A stretch of 64,000 nucleotides of DNA, from the NCBI RefSeq assembly GCF_022410465.1, contig NZ_JAJSON010000020.1, forward strand, positions 1 through 64,000, read 5' to 3'. The translations under genes were made by a program, and so were the position numbers. The DNA is from Christiangramia crocea. Its GTDB lineage: Bacteria; Bacteroidota; Bacteroidia; Flavobacteriales; Flavobacteriaceae. Each line of letters begins with the position of its first letter. The first letter of the stretch is position 1. The notes beneath the pieces were generated by a model. That model searched no databases and had not been told where the DNA came from. It saw only the letters and a program-made list of their open reading frames with translations. Shown here piece after piece: positions 43,407 through 53,386 of the stretch.

Positions 43407-46391
43407 TCAGGCTATTTTCATCTTAAAAGAATTATCTGCCAGTCTGGGATCCTGAGCGGTTTCCTGCCTCACAATACTACTGATTGTGATCGAAACATAA
43501 TCGAAACTGCAGGAAACCATACCCCTGCATAAATAGATTCCTTTGCTTCTAACAGGATATTTTTCTGAAGTATCCGGGAACTGCACGGTATCAAAAACAT
43601 CTCCTTCCTTATCGTAAAAAGTTCCAAAACGCATGATCTTATTATTTACTGTTCCCGTGGTGCGCGAAGTGATAAGATTCCCATAAATTTCGATCTCTTT
43701 TCCCAGGTATGCTTTCAGGTCTTTTGCCCTTACACACTTTTTCATTGGATATTTTAATAGTTGAAACTGACTGCAAAGCGGAAATCCCAAAAGTTCAATC
43801 TGGTCATAAGCCTCCACCAGACGGGAGATCTCAAATTGAGGAAGGTCAAAATGCCGGTATTGAGGTTTGAACAATAAAGGCTGATTTATCCGGGATTTGG
43901 TTTTACTTACTTTAAAATGGGCTTTCCAAAGCAGGTGATACTTATCAAATCCCGTAAACCTGAAAGCATTTATCTTTAAAAGAATAGTGAGTTGCTCTAT
44001 AGAGATTGAAATCCGGTCCAGAAATTCTTCAAAATTCTTAAACTCCCCAAAAAACTGCCGGTTTTCAAGGATCTGCTGTATAACCTTATTTTCAAGGTCC
44101 TTGATATAACCGAAGCCCAGGTATACATCCCTGCCATAAATAACATTAGGATGATCACTTTTATTGATACAGGGAGCATGTATCCTCCCTCCCCATCTTC
44201 TTATTTCCTGAATATAGGTTTGGATATTATAAAAACCACCACCATTGTTCAATGCAGCCACCATAAATTCCAGCGGAAAATAACGTTTCAGGTAAAGACT
44301 CTGGTAGCTTTCTACAGCGTATGAAGCTGAATGCCCTTTTGGAAAAGCATAGCCGGCAAAAGAAGATATCTGTTCCCAGACTTCCCGGGTAAGTTCTAAG
44401 GAGTAACCTTTTTCCAGGCACTTATCGTAATAAGTCTGTTCCACTCGTTCAAGATCGGCCTTCGCCACTTTCTTGCCACTCATCCCCCGTCGTAATACAT
44501 CTGCATCCTCAAAACTGAGCCCGGCAAACTTATGAGCTACCTTCATCACATCTTCCTGGTAGACCATCACTCCGTAAGTTTCGTCCATGATCTCCAACAT
44601 CACAGGATGCGCCTGTTTTCGTCTTTCAGGGTCACGGTGGCGTTTGATAAATTCTTCCTTCATTCCCGCGCTGGATACTCCCGGCCTGATAACCGAACTG
44701 GCCGCCACCAGGTTCATATAATTATCTGTCTTCAGTTTTGTGAGTAAACCACGCATAGCAGGAGATTCCACATAGAAAACCCCCATACAATCTCCCTCTT
44801 TCAATAATTCATTGATATTAGGATCCCGTGTAAAAGCCTTATAATTCTCAATATCTTTCAGTTCTGCTTCTGGCTGATTCTTTTTAATAATCTCTATGGC
44901 ATCGGTGATCTTTGAAAGTCCGCGCTGAGCCAAAATATCGAACTTATGGATTCCCACATCTTCGCTGATATTCATATCTATCTGCACCGTTTCAAAACCT
45001 TTAGGCGGTAAAAATGTCGCACAATAATTATATACTGGCTCCTGCAGGATCAGAATTCCACCCGAATGAACACTCAGATAATTGGGAAAACCTTCGATCA
45101 AACGGCTATACCTCAACACCAGTTTTTCGAGATGGTCCAGTTCCCGGTAATCAAAAAAACCATCTGAAAGCTTGTCTATATTCTCCCTGGGAAGTCCAAA
45201 GACCTTTCCCAGCTCCCGGGCCACGGCCTTTCTTTTAAAGGTTACATAAGTTCCCATAAGGGCTGTGTTCTGATATCTTTCAAAAATGTAGCGTGTTATA
45301 TCTTCTCTGTCCCTCCATGAAAAATCGATATCAAAATCGGGCGGAGAAGCCCTGCTTTCATTGATAAAGCGTTCAAAATACAGATCCAGCTCTATCGGGT
45401 CTACATTGGTGATCCCAATGATATAGGCGACTATGGAATTCGCCCCGCTTCCCCTGCCCACGAAAGGGTAATTCTTTAAACGGGCATAACTAACAATATC
45501 ATGATTGATAAGAAAATAAGAGACAAATTTCAGTTTGATGATCGAAGCAAGCTCCCTCTCCAATCTGTCTCTAACCTTTCCGTCTGTCTCCGGATATCTT
45601 TTATATAAATTCCGGTCGCATAATTCCCGTAGCCGCCCAATATCTTCCTCTTCACTATTCCCATACACCTTTAAATTCCGGTTCTGTCCCCTGTTAAAAC
45701 TGAATTCCACCTGGCACCCAGAGATTAAATTCTTCGTATTCTCCAGGATATGGGGAAAATCCTCAAACTCTGCCAGAATGGTTTTTGAAGGAACAAACCG
45801 ATGTGAAAATGATGCCTGTTCGGTTACCGGAAGTTTACTTAAAAGCTCGTTGTTATCTATTGCTCTTAATAAGCGATGTGCGTTATAATCCCTTTTATTT
45901 TCAAAACTCACCGTTTGAAACAACACCAGCTTTTCCCGATTGCTTTTATATTTTGAAAATTTAAGCTTTCGCAGGTTCTCTATGGAAACCCCTATGAATT
46001 CATTGTTTCCAAAATCTGTTTTGTCCCTCTCTGCTATCTTTTCATAAGGATAAATAATCAGGCAATCAGGCAAAGACGGAGCATCGAATTCAAATTCCTT
46101 TTGAACATGTATATGTTTTGAAAGATGCTCATTCAACTGCCTGAAACCTTTATTATTCCTGGCAATTCCTACATATTGCTGATCTACTCCATTTCTAAAA
46201 TCGACACCAACCAAAGCTTGAAAATCCCTTTCGTTCGCCATCTTAAGAAAGCTAAGACAAGCCGAAGTATTATTGATATCTGTTAGCACCAGATATTCTA
46301 CCTTATTCTTTTCAGCCAGATCGCAGAGTCGCTCTACGGAAAAGGTTCCGTACCTAAGCGAATACCAGGTATGACAATTCAAATAGATCAT
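43407..46391 (-). CDS. DNA polymerase III alpha subunit-like, error-prone DnaE2/ImuC type
   Basis: 994 residues, shorter than a replicative DnaE (about 1150-1450). The N-terminal PHP domain starts NCHTWYSLRYGT and lacks the first metal His; the TDxG-His is TDIN, so metal-dependent proofreading is probably lost. The polymerase core is intact: GRGSGANSIVAYIIG and PDFDIDF with Asp352, Asp354 and Asp356. A clamp-binding-like motif QPLLF lies at 837-841, and an OB-like region at the C-terminus (KEIEIYGNLITSRTTG). The gene overlaps dinB by 4 bases and follows it, as in damage-inducible translesion cassettes. It could be mistaken for replicative dnaE, but length and context argue against that. Confidence 0.88.
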   Translation of the reverse strand: MIYLNCHTWYSLRYGTFSVERLCDLAEKNKVEYLVLTDINNTSACLSFLKMANERDFQALVGVDFRNGVDQQYVGIARNNKGFRQLNEHLSKHIHVQKEFEFDAPSLPDCLIIYPYEKIAERDKTDFGNNEFIGVSIENLRKLKFSKYKSNREKLVLFQTVSFENKRDYNAHRLLRAIDNNELLSKLPVTEQASFSHRFVPSKTILAEFEDFPHILENTKNLISGCQVEFSFNRGQNRNLKVYGNSEEEDIGRLRELCDRNLYKRYPETDGKVRDRLERELASIIKLKFVSYFLINHDIVSYARLKNYPFVGRGSGANSIVAYIIGITNVDPIELDLYFERFINESRASPPDFDIDFSWRDREDITRYIFERYQNTALMGTYVTFKRKAVARELGKVFGLPRENIDKLSDGFFDYRELDHLEKLVLRYSRLIEGFPNYLSVHSGGILILQEPVYNYCATFLPPKGFETVQIDMNISEDVGIHKFDILAQRGLSKITDAIEIIKKNQPEAELKDIENYKAFTRDPNINELLKEGDCMGVFYVESPAMRGLLTKLKTDNYMNLVAASSVIRPGVSSAGMKEEFIKRHRDPERRKQAHPVMLEIMDETYGVMVYQEDVMKVAHKFAGLSFEDADVLRRGMSGKKVAKADLERVEQTYYDKCLEKGYSLELTREVWEQISSFAGYAFPKGHSASYAVESYQSLYLKRYFPLEFMVAALNNGGGFYNIQTYIQEIRRWGGRIHAPCINKSDHPNVIYGRDVYLGFGYIKDLENKVIQQILENRQFFGEFKNFEEFLDRISISIEQLTILLKINAFRFTGFDKYHLLWKAHFKVSKTKSRINQPLLFKPQYRHFDLPQFEISRLVEAYDQIELLGFPLCSQFQLLKYPMKKCVRAKDLKAYLGKEIEIYGNLITSRTTGTVNNKIMRFGTFYDKEGDVFDTVQFPDTSEKYPVRSKGIYLCRGMVSCSFDYVSITISSIVRQETAQDPRLADNSFKMKIA

Positions 46392-47611
46392 TGTTTACGA
46401 TGCGCCAGCACAATTGGCGGCTGGCCGTTAAAGGGATTTCCCATCCGGCCGATGGTCTTTACTTCCATTCCCACAGCCCTTTTTACACTATGCTCTCCAA
46501 ACCGCTGCCTGATCTTATCCAGTGAATTATACAGGCTGAGTATCTCTTCTGAATCTTCAAAAAGATTTATCTGGTAGTGACCAGCCACCAGCCCGCTGAA
46601 ACGCACTCCAATAAGCCGGATCAACAGGCGTCTCGTATAAAGTTTATCGAACAGCTCTTCCACCTTGGGAATAAGGATATGATCGGCACTGGTATAGGGA
46701 ATTTTCGCCTGTTTGCTTTGCGTTTGAAAATCGGAATACCTGATCTTCACTGTAACCACAGAGGCCAGCTTGTTGCCTTTTCGAAGTTGATAGGCCAGAC
46801 TTTCGGCCATGGCGACCAAGGTTGCATGTAGTCTCACCATGTCTATGGTATCCCGGTTAAAGGTGCGTTCAGTAGAAATGGATTTTCGTTCATGAAATGG
46901 AACAATTGGCGGATCATCTATACCATGGGCACGTTTCCAGATCACCCGGCCATTCTTCCCAAGTACGCTTTCCAGCATTTCCACAGGCATTTCCTGGATG
47001 GTCTTTATCTTTCGCACACCAAGATTCAGCAAGGCCTGAAAGGTCTTGCTCCCGATCATGGGAATCTTATTGACTTCCAGTGGAGCCAGAAAGCCCTTTT
47101 CTTCCCCTGCTTCAATATATTTTTCAGCATTGGGCTTGGCTTCCCCGGTAGCGATCTTGGAGACTATCTTATTTCTCGAAAGGCCGAAAGAAATAGGGAG
47201 TCCGCTTTCCCTGATGATGGTCTCGCGCAGTTCATGGGCGAATTTCTTTACCCCAAAAAAACGATCCATGCCGGTAAGGTCGGCATAAAACTCATCGACA
47301 CTCGCTTTTTCAAATGTGGGCACCTGACTTTTAATAATATCAGTCACCACTTCAGAATGCCGTATATAAATGGATGCATCTCCCCTAATATAGGTCGCAT
47401 GCGGGCATAGTCTTTTAGCCACTTTCATAGCCATACCCGAGTGCACGCCAAATTTCCGGGTCTCATAACTACATGCGGCCACCACTCCACGATCGCCGAG
47501 ACCACCTACAATAAGAGGCCGGTCTTTCAAGCGGGAATCTTTCAGACGTTCCACAGAAACAAAAAATGCATCTAAATCGAGATGTAATATTGACTTAGTT
47601 TTATTGTTCAT
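46388..47611 (-). CDS. dinB: Y-family DNA polymerase IV (translesion)
   Basis: 407 residues. Palm motifs HLDLDAFFVSVE (Asp12) and KASVDEFYADLTG (Asp106, Glu107) supply the catalytic acids. A helix-hairpin-helix block with VNKIPMIGSKTFQALLNLGV follows near 180, then a little-finger domain from about 235. QINLF (347-351) is a canonical sliding-clamp motif, followed by a 56-residue tail ending NGQPPIVLAHRKQ. It bypasses damaged template bases without proofreading. It is the first gene of the pair with the dnaE2-like gene. No LexA-type repressor gene is adjacent and no SOS box was recognised. Confidence 0.92.
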   Translation of the reverse strand: MNNKTKSILHLDLDAFFVSVERLKDSRLKDRPLIVGGLGDRGVVAACSYETRKFGVHSGMAMKVAKRLCPHATYIRGDASIYIRHSEVVTDIIKSQVPTFEKASVDEFYADLTGMDRFFGVKKFAHELRETIIRESGLPISFGLSRNKIVSKIATGEAKPNAEKYIEAGEEKGFLAPLEVNKIPMIGSKTFQALLNLGVRKIKTIQEMPVEMLESVLGKNGRVIWKRAHGIDDPPIVPFHERKSISTERTFNRDTIDMVRLHATLVAMAESLAYQLRKGNKLASVVTVKIRYSDFQTQSKQAKIPYTSADHILIPKVEELFDKLYTRRLLIRLIGVRFSGLVAGHYQINLFEDSEEILSLYNSLDKIRQRFGEHSVKRAVGMEVKTIGRMGNPFNGQPPIVLAHRKQ

Positions 47612-47709
47612 TTTGGATTATTTCCATTTTATAGGATTTTTTCCAAATTTATAAAATCGGTAGTTAATTTTCAGAAATTGAATGTTAAAAATGAATGGGA
47701 GTTTAGGAA

Positions 47710-48966
47710 TTACATTCCTGTTCGAATCGCTTCCACAGGGTCCAGCTTAGAAGCTGAAATAGCCGGGATAATTCCGGAGATAAGACCTATAACCGCTGAA
47801 ACAAGGGTACCTATCAGGATATTAAATGGAGAGAGTACAAACTCAAAATCGCCGGTGAACTGGGAGGCTATGATTGATACAAGCCAGACGACAAACAGTC
47901 CAACCATTCCGCCAATTACTGAAAGTATAATCGCTTCAAACAGGAACTGGGAAAGAATGAATTTATTTTTTGCTCCAAGGGATTTCTGAATTCCAATAAG
48001 ACTGGTACGCTCTTTCACACTCACGAACATGATATTCGCGATTCCAAAACCACCTACCAGCAAAGAAAATCCGCTGATCACGATTCCAATAATATTAAGC
48101 TGACCGGTGATATTATCTATAAAATCAGCGAAGCCCTGTAATTGATTAATGAAGAAAGTATTGATCTCTCCTGGTTTGATCGCTCTCATACTCCTTAACT
48201 GCTGCTCCAGCATAGCGATGAATTCATCATTGTCCACCCCGTCTTCAGGTTTTAGGACGATCTGCGGAAAGACGGTACCTTTTGTAGTTCCATACACCCT
48301 ACGCGCAAAATTAGCGGGTACAAATACCTGACTATCCCTTGAACCACCAAATAAGGACTGTCCCTGTTTTTCAAGCACACCTATCACCGTGGCCCTGCGT
48401 CCAAAAATCCGGATTTCCTTACCTATGGGATCCATCTCTCCAAAAAGATTGGTGGCGATCTCATGTCCCAGCACGATCACTCCTGCCCCGGCTACAGCTT
48501 CGGGTTCATTAAAGAACCTCCCCTTTTCAAATTCAAAAGCTTCAATATCGTAATATTCGTGAGTGACAGCTCCAACATCCACTCCCGTACTGGTAACGTC
48601 GCGATATTTCAGGGAAGCACCACCGGGAACACCAAGGGCAAAACTGATCGCCTCTATATCCGGGAGGTTTTTCTTCAAATTCTGATACTCTTCATAAGTA
48701 ACATCAGGGAACTGTTCTCTCTTCCATCGCGGAACATCTGAAGGTCCAAAATTGAACCTCATCACCACCACCGTACTGTTATCCAAGGCACTCAGACTGC
48801 CGGTAATATCCTTTTTAAGGGAATCTACAGCGGCCAGAACCGCAATGATCGAAAATATACCAATGGTAACGCCAAGCAGGGAAAGAAATGTTCTTAGCCG
48901 GTTGTTCCTAAGAGCACTTATCGCAAAATTGAAACTTTCCTTAAGTACACGTAAATAGATTAGCAT
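47710..48966 (-). CDS. MacB/FtsX-family ABC transporter permease
   Basis: 418 residues. The N-terminal helix (FLSLLGVTIGIFSIIAVLAA, about 28-47) is followed by a large periplasmic MacB-core domain (about 50-265) and three C-terminal helices within FtsX (ISGFSLLVGGFGIANIMFVS, then TSLIGIQKSLGAKNKFIL). The PAISASKLDPVEAIRTGM ending is diagnostic. No ATP-binding partner is next to it; the ATPase is presumably encoded elsewhere. The exported substrate is unknown. Single-gene unit. Confidence 0.92.
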   Translation of the reverse strand: MLIYLRVLKESFNFAISALRNNRLRTFLSLLGVTIGIFSIIAVLAAVDSLKKDITGSLSALDNSTVVVMRFNFGPSDVPRWKREQFPDVTYEEYQNLKKNLPDIEAISFALGVPGGASLKYRDVTSTGVDVGAVTHEYYDIEAFEFEKGRFFNEPEAVAGAGVIVLGHEIATNLFGEMDPIGKEIRIFGRRATVIGVLEKQGQSLFGGSRDSQVFVPANFARRVYGTTKGTVFPQIVLKPEDGVDNDEFIAMLEQQLRSMRAIKPGEINTFFINQLQGFADFIDNITGQLNIIGIVISGFSLLVGGFGIANIMFVSVKERTSLIGIQKSLGAKNKFILSQFLFEAIILSVIGGMVGLFVVWLVSIIASQFTGDFEFVLSPFNILIGTLVSAVIGLISGIIPAISASKLDPVEAIRTGM

Positions 48967-49073
48967 AATATTGCCCTGCTGGTTATGAAATTCAAGAATA
49001 GGACGCCTACACCTTCAAAGTGTTACAATTTTTCCAGTAATTCCTCAGCAGGATTATAAATTTATAAAGAATT

Positions 49074-49799
49074 TTATTTGAGGATATCTGTGCCCAGCAA
49101 TTTATCATTTGAATTATAAAACCATTTTCTGCTTTTAGGCATTTTTATTCCTCCAACTTCTTCGAGACCATCCAGAAGAATGTATTCTCCGCTATCGGGT
49201 ATTATTTCACCTGAGGTTTTATCGGTTTTAAAGAATTGGTATACTTCCAGCGCATATGTCTCCGGATTAAAATAAAAGTTCCAGATATCACTTCCCACCT
49301 CCTTATCATAAGTAACTTTTACTTTTAAATATTTCTTATCCATAAATGTTACTTTTTCCATACTTTTTAAATTGGTTCCCGGATCCAGAAGTTTCATCGG
49401 CAAGCCATACAGATATTCGTAGTAGTCTTTATATAAATAAGCCCTATCACAGTTCAAATCGTGTTTTTTGGCCTCCTCAGAAGAAATTTCCTTACTCCCG
49501 TTCAATTTTAAAATACATTCTTTTTTATCTATTATAAAAGTCTTTGTAAGTGTATCCCTGATAGCTTCTAATGAGAAATAATCCCCTGGCCGATCTATAA
49601 CCACGGTACTAAATCTAATTGGTGCGTCTGGTGCAACTAACTCAATATTTAAAGTATCATTAAAGCTTTGCCATTGATTTGAAGGATCATGGTATGCAAT
49701 GGATTTCGAAATTATATCTTCTGGTTTTAACTCTTCAGGGTTGCAGCCAGGTACAGTTAAAACAATAGTAACGATTAGTACAATTACTTTTAATTTCAT
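49074..49799 (-). CDS. DUF6503 lipoprotein
   Basis: 241 residues. The lipobox TVPGC gives lipid Cys19. The body has the family blocks ISKSIAYHDPSNQWQSFNDT (about 31-50), a Cys-bearing KKECILKLNGSKEISSEEAK, CDRAYLYKDYYEYLYGLPMK, and a C-terminal IKMPKSRKWFYNSNDKLLGT. The LolA-like beta strands suggest a periplasmic carrier or binding protein, but no function is established. It is isolated, between the MacB-like permease and purH. Confidence 0.8.
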   Translation of the reverse strand: MKLKVIVLIVTIVLTVPGCNPEELKPEDIISKSIAYHDPSNQWQSFNDTLNIELVAPDAPIRFSTVVIDRPGDYFSLEAIRDTLTKTFIIDKKECILKLNGSKEISSEEAKKHDLNCDRAYLYKDYYEYLYGLPMKLLDPGTNLKSMEKVTFMDKKYLKVKVTYDKEVGSDIWNFYFNPETYALEVYQFFKTDKTSGEIIPDSGEYILLDGLEEVGGIKMPKSRKWFYNSNDKLLGTDILK

Positions 49800-49916
49800 G
49801 ATCTACTTTATTTCATTGCAAGTTAGAAATTTATTAAAAAGTGCCTCCACCAAATTGTCTCATAAATTTTACTGATAATTCACCTTTTACATCTTTATAG
49901 ATTTAGCTTAAATAAT

Positions 49917-49924
49917 TACTTTTG
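49917..49924 (+). promoter_or_regulatory. -7 box of purH
   Basis: TACTTTTG, an exact TAnnTTTG match, 22 bases upstream of the purH ATG. No perfect TTG at -33 (TTT/TTA instead). Position supports it as the purH promoter; no PurR-like operator recognised. Confidence 0.5.
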
Positions 49925-49946
49925 CAGCTTTAACAAACACAACACA

Positions 49947-51479
49947 ATGAGCGAATTAAAACAAGCAAAATCTGCTTTAATTTCAGTTTTTAGTAAAGAC
50001 GGGCTTGAGCCGATAGTAAAAAAGCTTGACCAACTTGGTGTAACCATCTATTCTACAGGAGGCACCGAAAAATTTATCAAAGACCTCGGGATCGAGGTTA
50101 TTCCAGTTGAAGATGTCACTTCCTATCCATCGATTTTAGGTGGAAGGGTAAAGACGCTTCACCCGAAAGTCTTCGGAGGAATTCTTAATCGTCAGGAAAA
50201 TCAGGGTGATGTAAAAGAACTGGAACAATATGAAATTCCGCAGATAGACATTGTGATTGTGGACCTTTATCCTTTTAAAAAAACAGTGGCATCCGGTGCT
50301 GCCGAGCAGGATATCATCGAAAAGATCGATATTGGAGGAATTTCACTTATCCGCGCAGCTGCAAAGAACTTCAAAGATGTTACCTGTGTTTCTTCGGTTG
50401 ACGATTATGAAGAATTTTTGAATTTACTGAACGAAAAAAACGGAGGAACTAGCCTTGCAGATAGAAAGCGATTCGCAACCAAGGCATTCAATATTTCTTC
50501 ACACTACGATTCGGCTATCTTCAATTATTTCAATAAGGAAGGCGAAGTAAATTCGTTCAAGCAAAGTGAGCTAAAAGGGAAAGAGCTTAGGTACGGGGAA
50601 AACCCTCACCAAAAAGGTACTTTTTATGGAGATTTTGAAGCGATGTTCAACAAGCTTCATGGAAAGGAACTTTCTTATAACAACCTCCTGGATGTTGATG
50701 CGGCTGTAAACCTGATGAACGAATTCAGGGGAGAAGCTCCAACATTTGCTATTTTGAAGCACAATAATGCCTGCGGACTTGCCCAGCGCGATACCATCCA
50801 TCAAGCCTATGTAGATGCCCTGGCTGGTGACCCGGTTTCAGCTTTTGGCGGGATTTTGATCAGCAATGTGGAAATTGACGCCAAAACTGCTGAAGAAATC
50901 CACAAACTTTTCTGTGAAGTGGTGATCGCTCCGTCATTTTCAGAAGAAGCACTTGAAATTCTAAAAGGAAAGAAGAATAGAATCCTTTTAGTTCAAAAAG
51001 ATGTTGAACTTCCAGGCGACCAGGTAAGAACCTGTCTCAATGGAGTTTTGGTTCAGGATAAAGATCTTAAAACAGATGCGATGGAAGATCTTAAACTGGC
51101 GACCAGCAATAAAGCTTCAGATGATGAGTTATCTGACATGATATTTGCTTCCAAGATCTGCAAACACACTAAATCCAACACTATCGTTTTAGCCAAGAAC
51201 AAACAACTTTGTGCCAGCGGAACAGGGCAGACGTCAAGGGTTGATGCTCTAAAGCAAAGTATAGAGAAGGCACATTCCTTCAATTTTGATCTTAAGGGCG
51301 CAGTGATGGCCAGCGATGCATTTTTCCCGTTTCCTGACTGTGTGGAAATTGCAGGAAATGCAGGCATTACTGCTGTAATTCAACCCGGTGGATCAATAAA
51401 AGATCAGTTAAGTATCGATTATTGCAACGAAAATAATATCGCAATGGTGATGACAGGAACACGCCATTTTAAACATTAA
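49947..51479 (+). CDS. purH: bifunctional AICAR transformylase / IMP cyclohydrolase
   Basis: 510 residues. It catalyses the last two steps of de novo IMP synthesis in the cytoplasm: formylation of AICAR by 10-formyl-THF, then ring closure. The N-terminal MGS-like cyclohydrolase domain (about 1-150) shows STGGTEKFIKDLGIEV and SYPSILGGRVKTLHPKV. The AICARFT part has GKELRYGENPHQKGTFYG, FAILKHNNACGLAQ with the catalytic Lys-His pair (about 271), and the final TAVIQPGGSIKDQLSIDYC block. It precedes mreB by 41 bases, an order usual in Flavobacteria. Confidence 0.97.
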   Translation: MSELKQAKSALISVFSKDGLEPIVKKLDQLGVTIYSTGGTEKFIKDLGIEVIPVEDVTSYPSILGGRVKTLHPKVFGGILNRQENQGDVKELEQYEIPQIDIVIVDLYPFKKTVASGAAEQDIIEKIDIGGISLIRAAAKNFKDVTCVSSVDDYEEFLNLLNEKNGGTSLADRKRFATKAFNISSHYDSAIFNYFNKEGEVNSFKQSELKGKELRYGENPHQKGTFYGDFEAMFNKLHGKELSYNNLLDVDAAVNLMNEFRGEAPTFAILKHNNACGLAQRDTIHQAYVDALAGDPVSAFGGILISNVEIDAKTAEEIHKLFCEVVIAPSFSEEALEILKGKKNRILLVQKDVELPGDQVRTCLNGVLVQDKDLKTDAMEDLKLATSNKASDDELSDMIFASKICKHTKSNTIVLAKNKQLCASGTGQTSRVDALKQSIEKAHSFNFDLKGAVMASDAFFPFPDCVEIAGNAGITAVIQPGGSIKDQLSIDYCNENNIAMVMTGTRHFKH

Positions 51480-51520
51480 TTTTAGTACATTTACCCAAAC
51501 CTCAATACTTATACTACACT

Positions 51521-52549
51521 ATGGGATTTTTTGACTTTCTCATTGAAGAAATTGCGATAGACTTAGGTACAGCCAACACCCTGATAATTCATAACGATAA
51601 AGTTGTTGTAGACAGCCCTTCAATAGTAGCCCGCGACAGGACTTCCGGCAAGATCACCGCCGTTGGCAAAGAAGCGGCTATGATGCAGGGAAAAACTCAT
51701 GAGAATATCAAAACTATCCGCCCTCTGAAGGATGGTGTAATAGCCGATTTTGATGCCAGCGAGAAGATGCTCACCATGTTCATCAAAGAAATTCCCGCTC
51801 TTAAAAAGAAACTCTTTACTCCAGCTTTAAGAATGGTTATCTGTATCCCTTCGGGAATTACCGAAGTGGAGATGAGGGCCGTTAAAGAAAGTGCGGAAAG
51901 AGTGAATGGTAAAGAGGTTTATCTTATCCATGAACCCATGGCCGCTGCAATTGGTATTGGGGTAGACATCATGCAACCAAAAGGAAATATGATCGTGGAT
52001 ATAGGGGGCGGTACTACTGAAATTGCGGTAATTGCACTGGGTGGTATTGTTTGCGACAAATCGATTAAGATTGCCGGAGACGTTTTCACGAATGATATAG
52101 TTTATTATATGCGTACCCAGCATAATCTCTATGTGGGGGAAAGAACTGCGGAAAAAATAAAGATCCAGATAGGTGCGGCAACCGAAGATCTTGAAGTTCC
52201 GCCAGAAGAGATGAGTGTACAGGGTAGAGACCTGTTAACAGGTAAACCTAAACAGGTAAATATCTCTTACCGTGAAATCGCTAAGGCGCTTGATAAATCT
52301 ATCCTGAGAATTGAGGATGCCGTAATGGAAACCCTTTCTCAAACTCCGCCGGAACTTGCTGCCGATATCTACAATACCGGTATCTATCTAGCTGGGGGTG
52401 GTTCAATGTTAAGAGGCCTGGACAAACGTTTATCACAAAAGACCGATCTGCCCGTTTATATTGCAGAAGATCCATTACGTGCAGTAGTACGCGGTACAGG
52501 TATAACCTTAAAAAGTTTGAACAGATATAAAGGGATTTTGATCAAGTAG
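51521..52549 (+). CDS. mreB: rod shape-determining protein MreB
   Basis: 342 residues, actin-like cytoskeletal ATPase lining the inner membrane. Phosphate-1 motif IAIDLGTANTLI (about 10-21), the VCIPSGITEVEMRAVKE block, phosphate-2 MIVDIGGGTTEIAVIALGG (about 156-174) and the adenosine motif YLAGGGSMLRGL (about 288-299). The short amphipathic N-terminus MGFFDFL is the membrane anchor seen in MreB proteins. First gene of mreB-mreC-mreD-mrdA-rodA; mreC follows 15 bases later. Confidence 0.97.
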   Translation: MGFFDFLIEEIAIDLGTANTLIIHNDKVVVDSPSIVARDRTSGKITAVGKEAAMMQGKTHENIKTIRPLKDGVIADFDASEKMLTMFIKEIPALKKKLFTPALRMVICIPSGITEVEMRAVKESAERVNGKEVYLIHEPMAAAIGIGVDIMQPKGNMIVDIGGGTTEIAVIALGGIVCDKSIKIAGDVFTNDIVYYMRTQHNLYVGERTAEKIKIQIGAATEDLEVPPEEMSVQGRDLLTGKPKQVNISYREIAKALDKSILRIEDAVMETLSQTPPELAADIYNTGIYLAGGGSMLRGLDKRLSQKTDLPVYIAEDPLRAVVRGTGITLKSLNRYKGILIK

Positions 52550-52564
52550 GAGAAGTTTTAGTTT

Positions 52565-53386
52565 ATGCAGCAGATTTTCAATTTTCTTATAAAGAATAAG
52601 AATTCCATTCTATTCTTATTTCTGCTTGCGATATCCATCTTTCTTACCATTCAGAATCATGCCTTTCACAAAAGCAGGTTTATAAGTTCTGCTAATTTCG
52701 TCACAGGAGGTATCTACTCCTGGTCCAACAGCATCAACACCTATTTACATCTTGACGAATATAACGAGAGACTTCTGGAAGAGAACAATAAACTTCGGAA
52801 TATCATCTCTAATATCAATGACAGTATTTCAGTAGAAAAACAGCTTGACAGCACCTCTTTTGAAGGTGATTATCTATTCAGAACGGCACGTGTGATAAAC
52901 AATAACTTCTCTAAACCCAATAATTATCTTACACTAAACCGTGGAGAAAAATCCGGGATACAGGCCGAATATGGTGTAATTACGAGCCAGGGAATCGTTG
53001 GGATCGTAGACAGGGTAAATGAAAATTATTCCAGGGTCATTTCAATCCTGAACAGTAATTCAAGGATCAATGCTCAGTTAAAGAACACTAACCATTTTGG
53101 AAGTCTGGTATGGAATGGGGACAATCCTAATATTGTACAGTTAATTGATGTTCCCAGGCAAGCACCTCTTCAAAAAGGAGATACAATAATCACCGGAGGC
53201 AGATCGTTGATCTTTCCGAAGGGATTACCTATTGGAAGTATAACCGATTTTAGCCTGGATCAGACCCAGAGCTATTACACTATCAACATCCAGTTATTCA
53301 ATGACATGACCAATATTGGCTATGTCTATGTGATAGAGAACGTAAATAAGAAAGAAATCAAAGCCCTGGAAAAAAGTGAACAGTAG
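52565..53386 (+). CDS. mreC: rod shape-determining protein MreC
   Basis: 273 residues. One N-terminal transmembrane helix (SILFLFLLAISIFLTI) is followed by a short coiled-coil (about 60-95, YNERLLEENNKLRNIISNIN) and the beta-barrel MreC domain (about 105-255) with LTLNRGEKSGIQAEYGVITS, SRINAQLKNTNHFGSLVWNG and a GDTIITGG motif. It spans the inner membrane and couples MreB to the periplasmic synthases PBP2 and RodA. It overlaps mreD. Confidence 0.93.
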   Translation: MQQIFNFLIKNKNSILFLFLLAISIFLTIQNHAFHKSRFISSANFVTGGIYSWSNSINTYLHLDEYNERLLEENNKLRNIISNINDSISVEKQLDSTSFEGDYLFRTARVINNNFSKPNNYLTLNRGEKSGIQAEYGVITSQGIVGIVDRVNENYSRVISILNSNSRINAQLKNTNHFGSLVWNGDNPNIVQLIDVPRQAPLQKGDTIITGGRSLIFPKGLPIGSITDFSLDQTQSYYTINIQLFNDMTNIGYVYVIENVNKKEIKALEKSEQ

